A stretch of DNA of 64,000 nucleotides from Adenophora triphylla var. japonica (Eukaryota > Streptophyta > Magnoliopsida > Asterales > Campanulaceae). Below are positions 1-9,680 of this stretch, piece after piece. Below the pieces are notes generated by a model. It ran no database searches. It worked only from the letters and a program-made list of their open reading frames with translations, and was not told the DNA's origin. Position 1 is the first letter of the stretch. Each line of letters opens with the position of its first letter. Made by a program: the position numbers and the translations under genes. Location: contig JAFEMH010003642.1 in the NCBI GenBank assembly GCA_022495995.1, positions 186,001 through 250,000 of the forward strand, read 5' to 3'.

Positions 1-1482
1 GCATGTAATGCTTCAGCTTACCGACTACCCAGACCAGTCCTACACAAGTCTTTTCGCACGCTGAGTAATTGAGCTCACTTCCTTGCAGCTTCCGACTGAC
101 AAAGTAAATGGCGTTTTCTACCCGAGAGTCCTTCTTTTCTTGAGCCATTATAGCCCCAACTGCCGTATCAGTGACAGTGAGATAGAGCAGAAGAGGTTTC
201 TGTCCATGTGGGGGGCATAGTACCGGGGGATGTACTAAGTATGCCTTGATTTGGTCAAAGGCATCCTGGCATTACTCGGTCCATCTATGTCTGCATTCTT
301 CTTCATGAGCTTGAAGATGGATTCGCACATGGTAGTCAGCTGGTTGACAAAGCGGCTGATGTACTGTAATTTGCCCATAAAGCTTTTGACCTCTGTCTAG
401 GTTCGAGGCGGCCTCATGTCTGTAATGGCCTTGATCTTTCTAGGATCGACTTCAATACCTCGTTCTGTGACCATATACCCAAGCACTTTTCCCCTTGTCA
501 CTCCAAAGGTGCATTTGGCAGGGTTCAGTCTCATGGAATGATGTCTCAACCTTTCAAAGAACTTTCGCAGATCGACAAAGTGCTGTCCATCCTCACCTTT
601 GGAATGGATTATCATGTCATCGACATAGACCTCAATTTCCTTGTGGATCATGTCGTGAAAGAGTGATGTTGCTGCCCTTTGATATGTAGCCCCGACATTC
701 TTAAGTCCGAAAGGCATCACCGTATAGTAGTACATCCCTCACGGTGTGGTGAAGGCTATTTTTTCTTGGTCCTCCTCGACCATCTTGATCTGGTTGTAGC
801 TAGCAAAGCCATCAACGAAGGATTTGACTTCGTAGTTAGCAGTGGCATCCACCAGAATGTCTATGTTTGGCAAGGGATAGTCTTCCTTGGGACTGGCCTT
901 GTTCAGATCCCGGAAATCTACACAACAGCGCACCTTCCCATTGGCCTTAGTCATAGTCACATTGTTTGATAACCATGTCGGATATTCGATGACCCTGATG
1001 AATCCTACCCGCAGTAGCTTCTCAATCTCTTCTTTGACCTGTAGAGACCATTCCGGCTTGATCTTTCTTAGTTTCTGCTTTACTGGCTTGGCATCTGGTG
1101 CTAGAGGGATTCTGTGCTCCACAATCGAACTATCTAGCCCCGGCAGATCCTTATATGACCATGCAAACACATCCATGTATTCTCTAAGCAGATTGACCAG
1201 TCTGTCCTGTTCAGCCCCCTAGAAGAAGTTACCAATCTGTGTCTCTTTAGGTTCCTCGACAGTACCCAAGTTAACACTTGTCAAAACCTCCTCGGCAGCT
1301 TGGGCCCGGTTTTCCTCTTTGTCTGTAACCTGCTTAAAGATTTCTTTAATGTATTGTTCATTTAGTGTGTTTGCATCTTGTTCAAATGATTCATTATTAA
1401 CTGTTGTTAACTTATTAGTTAATTTATCATTTGTTAAGTTGGCAATAAGGGGATACTGAGAAAGATCTATCATTTCATTCAA
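1..1482 (-). pseudogene. Ogre/Tat-type pol: reverse transcriptase and start of RNase H, broken
   Basis: Reading from 1482 downward, an acidic linker ends at an in-frame stop near 1219. Reverse transcriptase follows in two pieces, 1176-739 and 735-397, separated by a stop. Visible motifs are the substrate-contact segment CVDFRDLNKASPKEDYPLP, the MPFGLKNVGATYQR segment and the catalytic box YVDDM, in the order expected for a Ty3-gypsy polymerase. NKASPK and YVDDMI are characteristic of the Tat/Ogre branch. Below 397 the frame is broken by several stops, and only traces of the RT connection and RNase H remain (for example SFMGKLQYISRF). The enzyme would copy element RNA to DNA in cytoplasmic particles, but this copy cannot make a full product. 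Confidence 0.85.
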
Positions 1483-1614
1483 AGCGAAAGGAAAGATGAC
1501 ATTGGCTACATATTCATAATCTTCAGGCCTGAGGCCTTCAGATGACTCGGAGGACCGGAATTTGAAGATTCCTGACTCACATGACTCTTAACCCTAATGA
1601 CTCTGAACCCTACA

Positions 1615-1845
1615 CTACTTATTAACTGAAGTGTTTGACATGGGTTGGACAGGGGTTACTTCTTCGCTGCTGCTGCCCTGGGGAGAAGCAGTCTTGTTGG
1701 CGTTCTTCAAAAAGCTGGAAACTTCAAACTGATCAAAAGCCTGTCCAGGATCATTCGTAGGTCGGTGCCTCGGGAAGATGGTGAGGGGATCTAAAGAAGC
1801 CTGGTGCAATTTCTCAGCAAGCTCATCCGTGACAACTGGACTCAT
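1615..1845 (-). pseudogene. Short ORF in the Ogre-like gag-pol interval
   Basis: A 76-codon minus-strand ORF between the 155-codon ORF and the polymerase. It is polar and rich in serine and proline toward its C-terminus, with no motif I recognise. Its position suggests a fragment of the long, poorly conserved stretch that joins gag/protease to pol in Ogre-like polyproteins. It is probably a remnant separated from its neighbours by stops. Confidence 0.45.
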
Positions 1846-1986
1846 TGACTGGAGGGTCTAACTCATCTTGTCAAGACACTGCTGGTAGGTCATCTTCTCT
1901 CTGCTGATCTTTGATATCACAACCTTGTCTGTGTAGCCAACAGGAGGGTTGGCCTGGATGATACTGATGAAGTCTTCTTCTTCGGG

Positions 1987-2454
1987 TTAAACTTTGATTC
2001 TTCCTTGGTTAACCATATATTCTATGGGAGTCTTGTATTCTGCCTCCAAGTCTGCTAGATTTTTGTTGAACTTCACAATGGCAATGAACTCAGAGTTTTC
2101 TGCCTCAAGAGGATCAATGACAACGGGATTGTTGGGCCGGACATGGTCTTGGCTGATTGGTTCCTTGGTGGGCTCCCAGGCGTAACTGACATAATAGTCG
2201 AATTTGCCTGAGGGCTCTCCTAGAGTATCTACACTCGTGTCCCCTGCTTCATACCTTTCTTTCAGTTTTTGTTGCATGGACTTCTTCTTCTTCCTCTTTC
2301 TTGAGGGATCATCCTCGTTAATCCAGTCTTGGTAAGCGTCTTCCAAGCATCCGTCACAATCACACACGTCATACCAAATGTGGGGTCTGGGTTGAGCTGG
2401 GACGACCCCTCCAAGTACTTGGTTATCACCATTGTTCATTACGACATCGGCCAT
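1987..2454 (-). CDS. 155-codon ORF, unknown part of an Ogre-like polyprotein
   Basis: The minus-strand ORF starts MADVVMNNGDNQVLGG, about 100 nt after a conserved splice-acceptor-like CCCGCAG that is also present in the leader of the element at 34154. It contains a cysteine-rich, acidic patch (CDCDGCLED), then a lysine/arginine run (RKRKKKK), then an acidic C-terminal half. No CCHC knuckle or DSG protease motif is visible, so it is neither a standard gag nor a protease. I take it as the fused start of gag and the gag-pol linker after deletion of the gag core. Function is not assigned. Confidence 0.5.
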   Translation of the reverse strand: MADVVMNNGDNQVLGGVVPAQPRPHIWYDVCDCDGCLEDAYQDWINEDDPSRKRKKKKSMQQKLKERYEAGDTSVDTLGEPSGKFDYYVSYAWEPTKEPISQDHVRPNNPVVIDPLEAENSEFIAIVKFNKNLADLEAEYKTPIEYMVNQGRIKV

Positions 2455-2520
2455 TCTAAACCCTGGGCTGATGAGACTGGCGATTTTGATGGATTATCTG
2501 AGATCCCTGCACCGACAAGT

Positions 2521-4207
2521 TGCTGACCCGGTATTCTCACCCACTTCTTTCTAGCTGCGGGAAAGGGATAGGCAAGGTTTAGACTCTGGGGTAGGTGTTT
2601 AGGCTGAAGGCTCAAGAAATATGCAAATTAAGAATCTTCCAGTTTACTTAAAACAGTGTCTTTTATTTATTTCTATTTGGTTGGAAAAGGGGTTTCCCTT
2701 CTTTTTCACAACTACTCTAGATCCTGGATCAGAGGGTTCCATCACTATGTCTATAAGCCCCTCATTTTCCACCTGTATTTTGACCTCCCAGGGTGGACAG
2801 CCCCGGGCGAGGGTCCTGTAGGGCACGCGGATCCCACCGACCGAGAGAGAGAACACTCCTAGGGTCTAGTGGGTCATAGGAACTTTTAACGCACGAGTGA
2901 TGCGAATTATAGTCAAGGCAATTCCGGGAAAGTCTCTTCTTTCAGCCTTAACGGAATTTCGGCAGAGTTTCGTTTGCGCGATTGACGTTTTGACTTTTGG
3001 CATTTGTCCAAGAAGATAATAGGCATGGGTCGGACGGTAAAAGCCGAATGACACGGTGTCATATTGAACTTTGTTGCATACGTTGCGCGAGTCAAAGTCA
3101 AAGTCAACGCCGGGTCAAGATCTTGCCAATTTTTCCTTGACGGAATTTCGGCAGAGCTCCGCTTGCGCGAAAGATCTTTTGATTTTTTTTTTGCGTGGAC
3201 TTTGGCTTGACTCTTACGTATCCCGTGCGGGTCAAAGTCAAAGTCGGAGTCAAGATTCTGCCAATTTTTCCTTGGCGGAATTTCGGCAGAGTTTCGCTTG
3301 CGCGAAGGATCTTGACTCTCGACATGGGCTAAGGTTTGACCTTTACGAGGGTATGCAATTAGGCTATATGACATGGTCTAGACCAAAAACCAACAAAAAG
3401 TCACGATTTTAAAATGTGTGACACGGACTGTGCATTGGTCGACACTGGCTGCCATGGGGAGTTTGGGATGATTTCGTGCGCGCCCGGGAGCATCGTAATG
3501 CTGTCCGTGACTGCAGCTGAACAACCACCCCGGGTTAAAAGGACGTGCGTGCAAAGTGTACAGGATATTATGGTGCGCGTAGTGTGCGGCCTCCTAAAAA
3601 TGTTCCTTTTTGAGTTAAAACAGAGATTTTCAGAAATGTGTTTTAAAAGGAATGATTTTCGGGACGGGGGAAATGCAACAGTTAAGCACGTAAATTTTTT
3701 GGAGCCCGGTCAGTCTTGGAACTTAATAGCACCAAGCTGCCTAAGCTGCCAGATTAACCTCAGATTGTGTCCTGGTGGAATTGCCCAAAGAAGCCGCCCG
3801 ACTAGGATCTGGGAAGATCAAGCCGTACGGCTGGATCAAGCAATTTTCCAGGTTCCAAATTTTTTTCATTTCCAGGTTGTTCCCCGGACATTTTGGCACC
3901 TTTTCAGCTCCAGGAAGCTTCCTATTCAGTATTCAGAATGTGCACAATCCCAAAAACCAAAATGCATGTAAAACAAGGAAAGAAAAGCAAGCACGAAAAT
4001 TGGATCCGCGGCGGAAGGCTAACCCACTCAAAAACTTTTTTCTTCTTTTTTTTTTTCTTTTGAAAGGATACCGGTACGTGGCATTGTTAGACCATATTTT
4101 ATCCCCGACTCTGGTAAGGAGGCGTTAACGGGAAATTTAATGGTTTCCACCTATATACCGAGTGTCATTCTTTTTCTTTTTTTTTTTTGAAAAAAGCTTT
4201 TTGCATT
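2521..4207 (-). other. Leader of left Ogre-like element, with three repeats
   Basis: This untranslated-looking leader lies between the primer binding site and the first ORF. Positions 2644-2856 and 4060-4165 are homologous, inverted, to 37130-37300 and 36070-36180 of element E2. About 130-bp repeats carrying CGGAATTTCGGCAGAG occur at about 2952, 3140 and 3276. ORFs in several frames here (62-185 codons) arise from these repeats and show no protein family features. Confidence 0.6.
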
Positions 4208-4226
4208 CCCCAGCTGAGTCGCCAAA
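4208..4226 (-). other. Primer binding site, left Ogre-like element
   Basis: Minus-strand sequence TTTGGCGACTCAGCTGGGG directly follows the LTR end. It matches the TGGCGACTCCGCTGGGGA site of the element at 34154 apart from two substitutions or shifts. I do not assign the primer tRNA with certainty. Confidence 0.65.
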
Positions 4227-4227
4227 C

Positions 4228-5948
4228 TGTGAATGTGTGCCCAAAAAAGGGGGGGATCACCGCTTCACATCGGTTTGAAGACATCCGGTTTAAATTGAAA
4301 AAAAAACGAAGTCGCCACGCCATTTTGATTTCCTCAAAACTTTGAAAAAAGAGATTAGGGTCCGGAGGTTAAGTTACTCCTTGGGAAGAACGTTTAGCGT
4401 TCACCCAAGGAGCCTTGCCGAAGCAAGTCTTCCAAGATCCAATTTCCGTGCATGCTTTGTGCTTTCGTGTGTGAGATGTGAGTTTGAAAGGGAGGGAATG
4501 TGCCAAGTTGTCTTCCTGAATGTATAAACCATGAGTTGGTTATCGCTCGGGATTCCTTGGATGTTGATATGTTCGGGACTTTGATCCCGTGCTCATCTTG
4601 GACTTACGATCATCATTAAATGACTTTTGGTCACATGTGATCGGAATAGGGACACCTCTTTTATAGTCCAAGAATGAGACTCCTTAGAAAGGAAGGACCT
4701 TTGCCCATCAATCCTACATCTTGAGACGATTCGAGCTTGATAGGGACATTTGTGCTCGTCTCAAGTGATGATCGGAGATGTGGGGGCTTAGGTTCGTCCA
4801 TTTCTAAAGGGACTTCGACTATGGCATCTTTATGTGGAGGAAACGATGTAAAGATGAGACCTTTACACCGCTGCGCCCCAAGAGATGCTTCAAGTACCAA
4901 AGGGACTAAGGGGAGGGGTATAAAGATTGGATCTTTATACTCATCCTATGCCTTTTTGTGCCTTAAGAAGGTCACTAGGCAATCCTTGGAGAGTGATCCA
5001 ACCATGAGGGACATGGGGGAGTTACATTTAAAGACAAAGATGACATTTTTATGAGAACAAATGTAATGAACACTATGAAAAACTAAGACTAGGAATATAA
5101 AGGGAGGACCTTTAAGGCTTTCCTATGTCCTTTATGAATCATTTAGGTGGACAATCCTTGGAAGCAAGGCCAATGGGAAGGGGATGACATTATGGAAGTA
5201 AAGATGACATTTTTGTATGTAAAGATGACATTTTTCACATCATCATGTGAGGGATCCACCCTAGAACAAGCCATTTGTTGTCTTATTGTTCATCCTTGGG
5301 ATGGATTCTCCATGAATCCCATGTGATAAGGGGAAAGGGGGTATGGTGATCTTCATGGTAAAGACTTGATTTTTATGACAATAAATCACATGTAAATACA
5401 ATAAATAGCAAGATAAATGGCAAGTAGACAATATAACAAGATAATAAGTAGATTTCAAGGAGAAAGGAAGGAGAGGTTACCAATGGTGGTGTTCCTCTAT
5501 CTCCCTTGAAGTTTTCCTAAGGAAGGAGTGACTTTGGATGGATTTTGAAGAGGAGGGAGGTAATTTTGAGTGAGGTTTGGTTTCTGGAAATTTGTGATTT
5601 CAGTTGGGCAGAGTAACAATGCTTTTTTCTCTCTTTTGAAATGAATAGAGGAGGCCTCTATTTATAGGCAGTTTTGTGCTTCCTAATGAAGCCGTGCGGC
5701 ATTAACCTTTGGCAAAAGAAGTCGTGCGGTCTTATCCTTTAATGACTCAACCTGTTTCTAGAACCATGCAAGGTGGCGTTCTAGAAGGTCTTTCCAGCGA
5801 AGGACTACGTGGAATTTTAATTCCTAGCAAGTCCTTTGCCCCTTGGAAGGTTTGGAAAAGTTCCCAAATTGCCCCTGAACTTTAGGAAAGTCCGGGGAAT
5901 TGCCGGGAAACTTAACCGGAAGGCATGAGCCAGATTTGGGTACTTACA
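4228..5948 (-). repeat. 5' LTR of left Ogre-like element (1721 bp)
   Basis: On the minus strand the block starts TGTAAGTACCCAAAT and ends ACATTCACA, giving TG...CA termini. It is followed by a primer-binding-type sequence. The start resembles those of the LTRs at 31996 (TGTAAGTACCC) and 34154 (TGTAAGTGCTCC), so all three belong to related families. The LTR holds several short inverted repeats built on AAAGG/CCTTT (4688-5114). The opposite LTR is outside the window, so age cannot be judged. Confidence 0.8.
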
Positions 5949-5949
5949 C

Positions 5950-6530
5950 TATCCCATAGCAATGGCGGAAGAATAAAGTAAGAAGAGGTCTGAGAAACAA
6001 GAAGCAGAAGCAGCTGGAGCCCACCAGACATCCAATGAAAATGGCTATATGGGAAAAAATAGAACTCGAGCTACTGAAAAAACCGAGGTTTTTACCCCAC
6101 TCACCAAACCTATCGCAGAGATCATGCAGTTGGTAAATCTGCCAAGTCCTCGTCCACTTGATGAAAAAACAAAATACACCCGTGATAGCTCCAAGTATTG
6201 TGCCTTCCACAAAGATCACGGACACAACACAGAGAATTGCATCTCCCTCAAGACAATAATCCAGAGATGGGTAGACGAGGGAAAGCTTGATCGCTACGTT
6301 ATGAGAAGGGATAACAAGCGAAGAAGAAGAGATGACGATGAAGATGGCTAAGATAATGAAAAGGAAGACAAGCCTCCTAGGGCTAAACCCCATGTCATAC
6401 GAGAGGAGACTGTCTCCAACAAAAAATTAAAAGACCAGATCCATGAGCTGAGTAAAGTCTACCACATTCCCGCCTGGATTCATAATGAAGAGGAAGTCAT
6501 CAGCTTCTCTCCTAATGAACTAGCCGGAAG
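5950..6530 (+). pseudogene. Tat-type gag C-terminal part with zinc knuckle (copy A)
   Basis: An open stretch from about 6049 to 6348 contains KYCAFHKDHGHNTENC, a CX2-3H-type knuckle with the FHxDHGHxTExC signature typical of Tat-type gag, followed by an arginine/aspartate-rich tail (RRDNKRRRRDDDEDG). A TAA stop at 6349 and one near 5976 break the frame. The reading resumes to about 6530 (PPRAKPHVIREETVS...) and leads into the protease. Gag binds element RNA and forms the particle. The copy is not functional. Confidence 0.7.
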
Positions 6531-6534
6531 TCGC

Positions 6535-6795
6535 GTGGCCCGCGAACAACCATTGGCAATCAAAGGGAGGATCGACAACTGTGAGTCCGAAAGACTCCTC
6601 GTTGACTCGGGGGCCTCCCGAGATATTCTATATTACTCCACCTTCCAGAAGATGAATTTGAAGGATAGCATGTTGGATCCATACTCTGGAAGACTAGAAG
6701 GCTTCACCAACCTCAAAGTCAGTGCAATGGGAACAATTGATTTATTATTGGAAGTAGGAGAACATCCCTTCCGCGCTGAGGCCATAGTGACATTT
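6535..6795 (+). pseudogene. Tat-type aspartic protease, left part (copy A)
   Basis: The reading frame runs VAREQPLAIKGRIDN... and contains the active-site motif LLVDSGASRDILY, followed by FQKMN and GRLEGFTN, the usual order in plant gypsy proteases. Translation is cut at 6795 by Copia A, and the C-terminal part resumes at 13080 (VMDIASDYHAIIGI...QGKLGLVASLPYQRVKFPT). The enzyme would process the element polyprotein. The split prevents that. Confidence 0.75.
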
Positions 6796-7096
6796 TATTA
6801 GATATTTGCTTTAAAGATCTGCAAGTTTGTTGTTTTTTTTATTTCTTTTTACTCAGACAATAAGTGGTTGCTAGGGTTGCTATTCTTTAGGAGTAAGTTG
6901 CAATTCTTTAGGAGTAAGCTAGTAGTGGTTTAGTGGGTTGTTATCTATTTTGTTTTAAGTACTATAAATGTAGGAGGTCTCTGATGAATAAAATATATCC
7001 CTTTATAGAATATCATACTTTTATCATCTCTCTTTCATTCAGCTTTCAATTCTAAAATCTTAGGTTACCTGCTTTCTTATTTATCTTTAACCTTCA
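6796..7096 (+). repeat. 5' LTR of Copia A (301 bp, TA...CA ends)
   Basis: The LTR begins TATTAGATATTTGC and ends AACCTTCA. It contains a TATA-like ACTATAAATG near 6960 and AATAAAATA near 6987. The 3' copy has the same TA start, so the non-canonical terminus is shared by both ends. Confidence 0.9.
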
Positions 7097-7099
7097 ATC

Positions 7100-7111
7100 T
7101 GGTATCAGAGC
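7100..7111 (+). other. Primer binding site of Copia A (tRNA-iMet type)
   Basis: TGGTATCAGAGC lies three bases after the 5' LTR. It is the standard complement of the initiator methionine tRNA 3' end used by most plant Copia elements. Confidence 0.9.
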
Positions 7112-7136
7112 TCCTTGGTCTTAAGGGGCCTGTGCA

Positions 7137-8190
7137 ATGGAAGCAGAAAGCAGTTCACAACTAGCTCCCCAAACCATTGATGGTGAAAATTATCAGATAT
7201 GGGCAGTGAGGATGGAGGCTTATTTGGAGGCATTTGATCTTTGGGAAGCTGTGGAAGAGGATTATGAAGTTCTTCCTCTGCCAAACAATCCCACCATGGC
7301 TCAGATCAAAGTGCATAAAGATAGGAAGATCAGAAAGTCCAAAGCAAAAGCTTGTCTGTATTCTGCTGTCTCTTTTTTTTTTTTTTTTTTTTTTTTTTCT
7401 TTACTTTAAGAAGGGGATCAACACATTTCACCGCTCCCCCCTTGATGCACTTCACAGAGGCGCCTAGCTATGCTAGGGAGGGCAATGTCATTCCCTCTAA
7501 CCACTGGTGGGGGAATCGAACCCATGACCATCAGGTTGGAAGCCATGAATCCTAACCATCAGGCTAAGACCCCACGTGCTCTGCTGTCTCTGAAACTATA
7601 TTCACAAGAATTATGTCCCTCAAAACAGCTAAAGAGGTGTGGGACTATTTGAAGGAAGAATATGCAGGAGATGAAAAGATAAGAGGCATGAAGGTGTTGA
7701 ATTTATTAAGGGATTTTGAGTTGCAAAGGATGAAGGAGTCTGAGACAATCAAAGAGTACTCAGACAGATTGTTGGGCATAGCGAACAAGGTGAGGTTACT
7801 TGGTACTGAACTTTCTGATTCTAGTATTGTTCAAAAAAATCTTGTAACAGTGCCCGAAAGATATGAGGCTTCTTTAACTATGTTGTAGAATACCAAGGAT
7901 ATATCTAAGATTCCCTTGACATTGTTATTAAGTGCTTTATAAGCTCAAGAGCAGCGAAGGCTTATGAGGGAAGATCATTCCATTGAAGGAGCCCTGGCAG
8001 CAAAACACCAGCAAGCAGAAAAAACTAAGAAGCAGGAGTTGAGTGGTGAATCCCCAACAGCAGCAGACAACTACACTCAAAGGAAGGGCCCGAAAAAATT
8101 TTATCCACCTTGTAAGCATTGTGGGAAATTAGGTCATCCACCATTCAAATGTTGGAGGAGACCAGACGTGAAGTGCAGTAGCTGCAATTA
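7137..8190 (+). pseudogene. Copia A gag, split by a SINE
   Basis: The N-terminal part (7137-7372) reads MEAESSSQLAPQTIDGENYQ and has the NYxxWxxxMxxYL arrangement of Copia gag. After the SINE the frame resumes near 7592 with SLKTAKEVWDYLKEEYAGDE and the GxxxMKVLNLLRDFE helix region. A stop at 7886 and another near 7938 follow. Two knuckles are visible: CKHCGKLGHPPFKC (about 8113) and a second, CSSCN-x-MGHEVVIC, interrupted by a TAA at 8189. Gag would coat the RNA genome. Confidence 0.85.
7373..7580 (-). mobile_element. tRNA-derived SINE in reverse orientation
   Basis: On the minus strand the element has an A-box-like TTAGCCTGATGGTT, a perfect B box GGTTCGATTCC (plus-strand complement near 7514) and a 3' A tail seen as a T run at 7373-7400. 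The duplicated target CTGCTGTCTC flanks it at 7363-7372 and 7581-7590 and can be extended to 12 bases. SINEs are copied by LINE machinery, which accounts for the A tail and the 10-12 bp TSD. It disrupts gag of Copia A. Confidence 0.9.
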
Positions 8191-8191
8191 A

Positions 8192-9487
8192 ATGGGACAT
8201 GAAGTTGTTATTTGCAAAAACAAATTGGTCACCACATGGGAAGCAGAAGCCAAAGTGGCTGATCAAGATAAAGAAGGCGAGTTGTTTGTGGCGACCTATT
8301 TTTCAACTCAAAGTTCTTCAGAATATTGGTTGTTCGATAGTGGTTGTACAAACCACATGACTTTTGACCGAACACTTTTCAAGGATCTGCAACTCTATGA
8401 AGTCACAAAGGTGAAAATTGGGAACGGTGATTATATTGCTGCAAAAGGGAGAGGTACTGTTGCACTTACAACAAGATCAGGTACAAAGTTAATTTCAGAT
8501 GTTTTGTTTGTACCTGATATTTCTCAAAACTTCTTAAGTGTGGGTCAACTGATTGAAAAAGGGTTCAGAGTGTCATTTGAGGACAAGCATTGTCTAATAT
8601 TTGACACCAATGGTGAAGAAATGTTAAGGATCAAAATGAGAAGTAAAAGTTTCTCATTTGATCCAACAAATGAAGAGCAGATAGCATACTACAATGAGGC
8701 CAATACCACGGAGATATGGCATAAGAGGCTTGGCCATTGCCATCTTCAAAGAATGCTGAAAATGAAGAGGGAGGAAATGGTGAGAGGTTTACCGGAAGTG
8801 GTTGATAGTTTACCAAATTGTAATGCTTGTCAGTATGGTAAACAACACAGGATGTCATTTCCCAAATCAACTTGGAGAGCCACTCAAAAGTTGTAACTAA
8901 TTCATACAGATGTTGGAGGTCCTCAAAGAACACCATCTTTACAAGGTAGCTTATATTACATTCTTTTTATTGATGATTTTTCAAGAATGTGCTGGATTTT
9001 TTTCATGAAATTCAAGTCAGAAGTTGCTGGAGTATTTTGGAGGTTCAAGAGAATGGTGGAAAATCAGAGTGGCTGCAAAATTCAAGTTCTCAGGTCCGAC
9101 AACGGAAAGGAGTACACTTCAAATAAATTTAATTTTTTTTGTAAAGAAGTCGGCATTGAACATCAGCTCACTGCTCCTTATACTCCCAAACAAAATGGAG
9201 TTAGTAAAAGGATAAATAGATCATTGATGGAGATGGTTGGATGTATGTTGCATGAGAAAGAGCTACCAAAAGAGTTTTGGACGGAAGCAGTAAATACATC
9301 AATATTTTTGCAAAATCGCCTTCCCACCAAGGCTATTAAAAATAAAACTCCATTTGAGGTTTGGTATGGATATAAGCCTTCACTAACCTTTCTTAAAGTT
9401 TTTGGTTGTATATGCTTCACTTATGTATGTTCCTCAGGTGAAACGTGACAAGCTTGATAAGAAGGCAATTCCAGGAATCTTTGTGGG
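8192..9487 (+). pseudogene. Copia A protease and integrase
   Basis: Protease motif WLFDSGCTNHM lies near 8330. The GAG-pre-integrase motif IWHKRLGHCHLQRM and a CxxC pair (NCNACQYGK) follow. A stop at 8894 precedes the integrase core. That core keeps the catalytic acidic residues: HTDV near 8903, SDNGKEY near 9098, and the glutamate-bearing C-terminal segment containing PKQNGVSKR, where the expected glutamate before R is K. The frame is lost near 9447 and coding ends at FVGY, where the nested LTR element begins. Confidence 0.85.
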
Positions 9488-9592
9488 TTATCACTGGTGG
9501 ATTCTAGTTTATTGTGTTCTAGGGTTCTTCGCTTGAGAACTCTTGTGATTAGTGCGCTAATCACGAATCTATCGCTTCCGTGCTGCGTCAGT

Positions 9593-9604
9593 TGGTATCA
9601 GAGC
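9593..9604 (+). other. Primer binding site of nested LTR element
   Basis: TGGTATCAGAGC follows the GCGTCA end of the left repeat by two bases and matches the initiator methionine tRNA. This identifies the 103-bp repeat as the 3' end of an LTR. Confidence 0.85.
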
Positions 9605-9680
9605 AGGCTTTATCATGTCTTTCATCACTGATTCGTTATACTTCTGTTTACATCAGTTGGTATTAGGAAGAGTTCGATCC

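Larger units (their letters stand above)
1..5948 (-). mobile_element. Ogre-like Ty3-gypsy retrotransposon, 3' part beyond the window
   Basis: Read on the minus strand the order is LTR (5948 to 4228), primer binding site, a long leader, two or three short ORFs, reverse transcriptase, and a decayed RNase H-like stretch at the window edge. The polymerase motifs match the Tat/Ogre branch of Ty3-gypsy elements, and the leader is homologous in inverse orientation to that of the element at 34154-54549. I see no gag core or protease between leader and polymerase, so the copy looks internally deleted as well as cut by the window. It is inserted into a Tat-type element that resumes at 5949. The predicted duplicated target is CTATC (5949-5953), because the related copy near 62990 reads CTATG there; the matching left flank is outside the window. 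Confidence 0.8.

Noticed and set aside
3071..3412. 113-codon ORF with repeated QDxANFSLxEFRQS units
   Set aside because: Produced by the repeated CGGAATTTCGGCAGAG blocks in the leader of the left Ogre-like element; antisense frames look similar.
6049..6393. 149-codon minus-strand hydrophobic ORF (5944-6393), repeated at 62981-63310
   Set aside because: Exact antisense of the Tat gag zinc-knuckle region in both copies; the hydrophobic look comes from the charged gag codons read backward.
7480..7570. tRNA gene on the minus strand
   Set aside because: A and B boxes are present, but the sequence continues into an A tail with target duplications and lacks a full cloverleaf; it is the SINE head.
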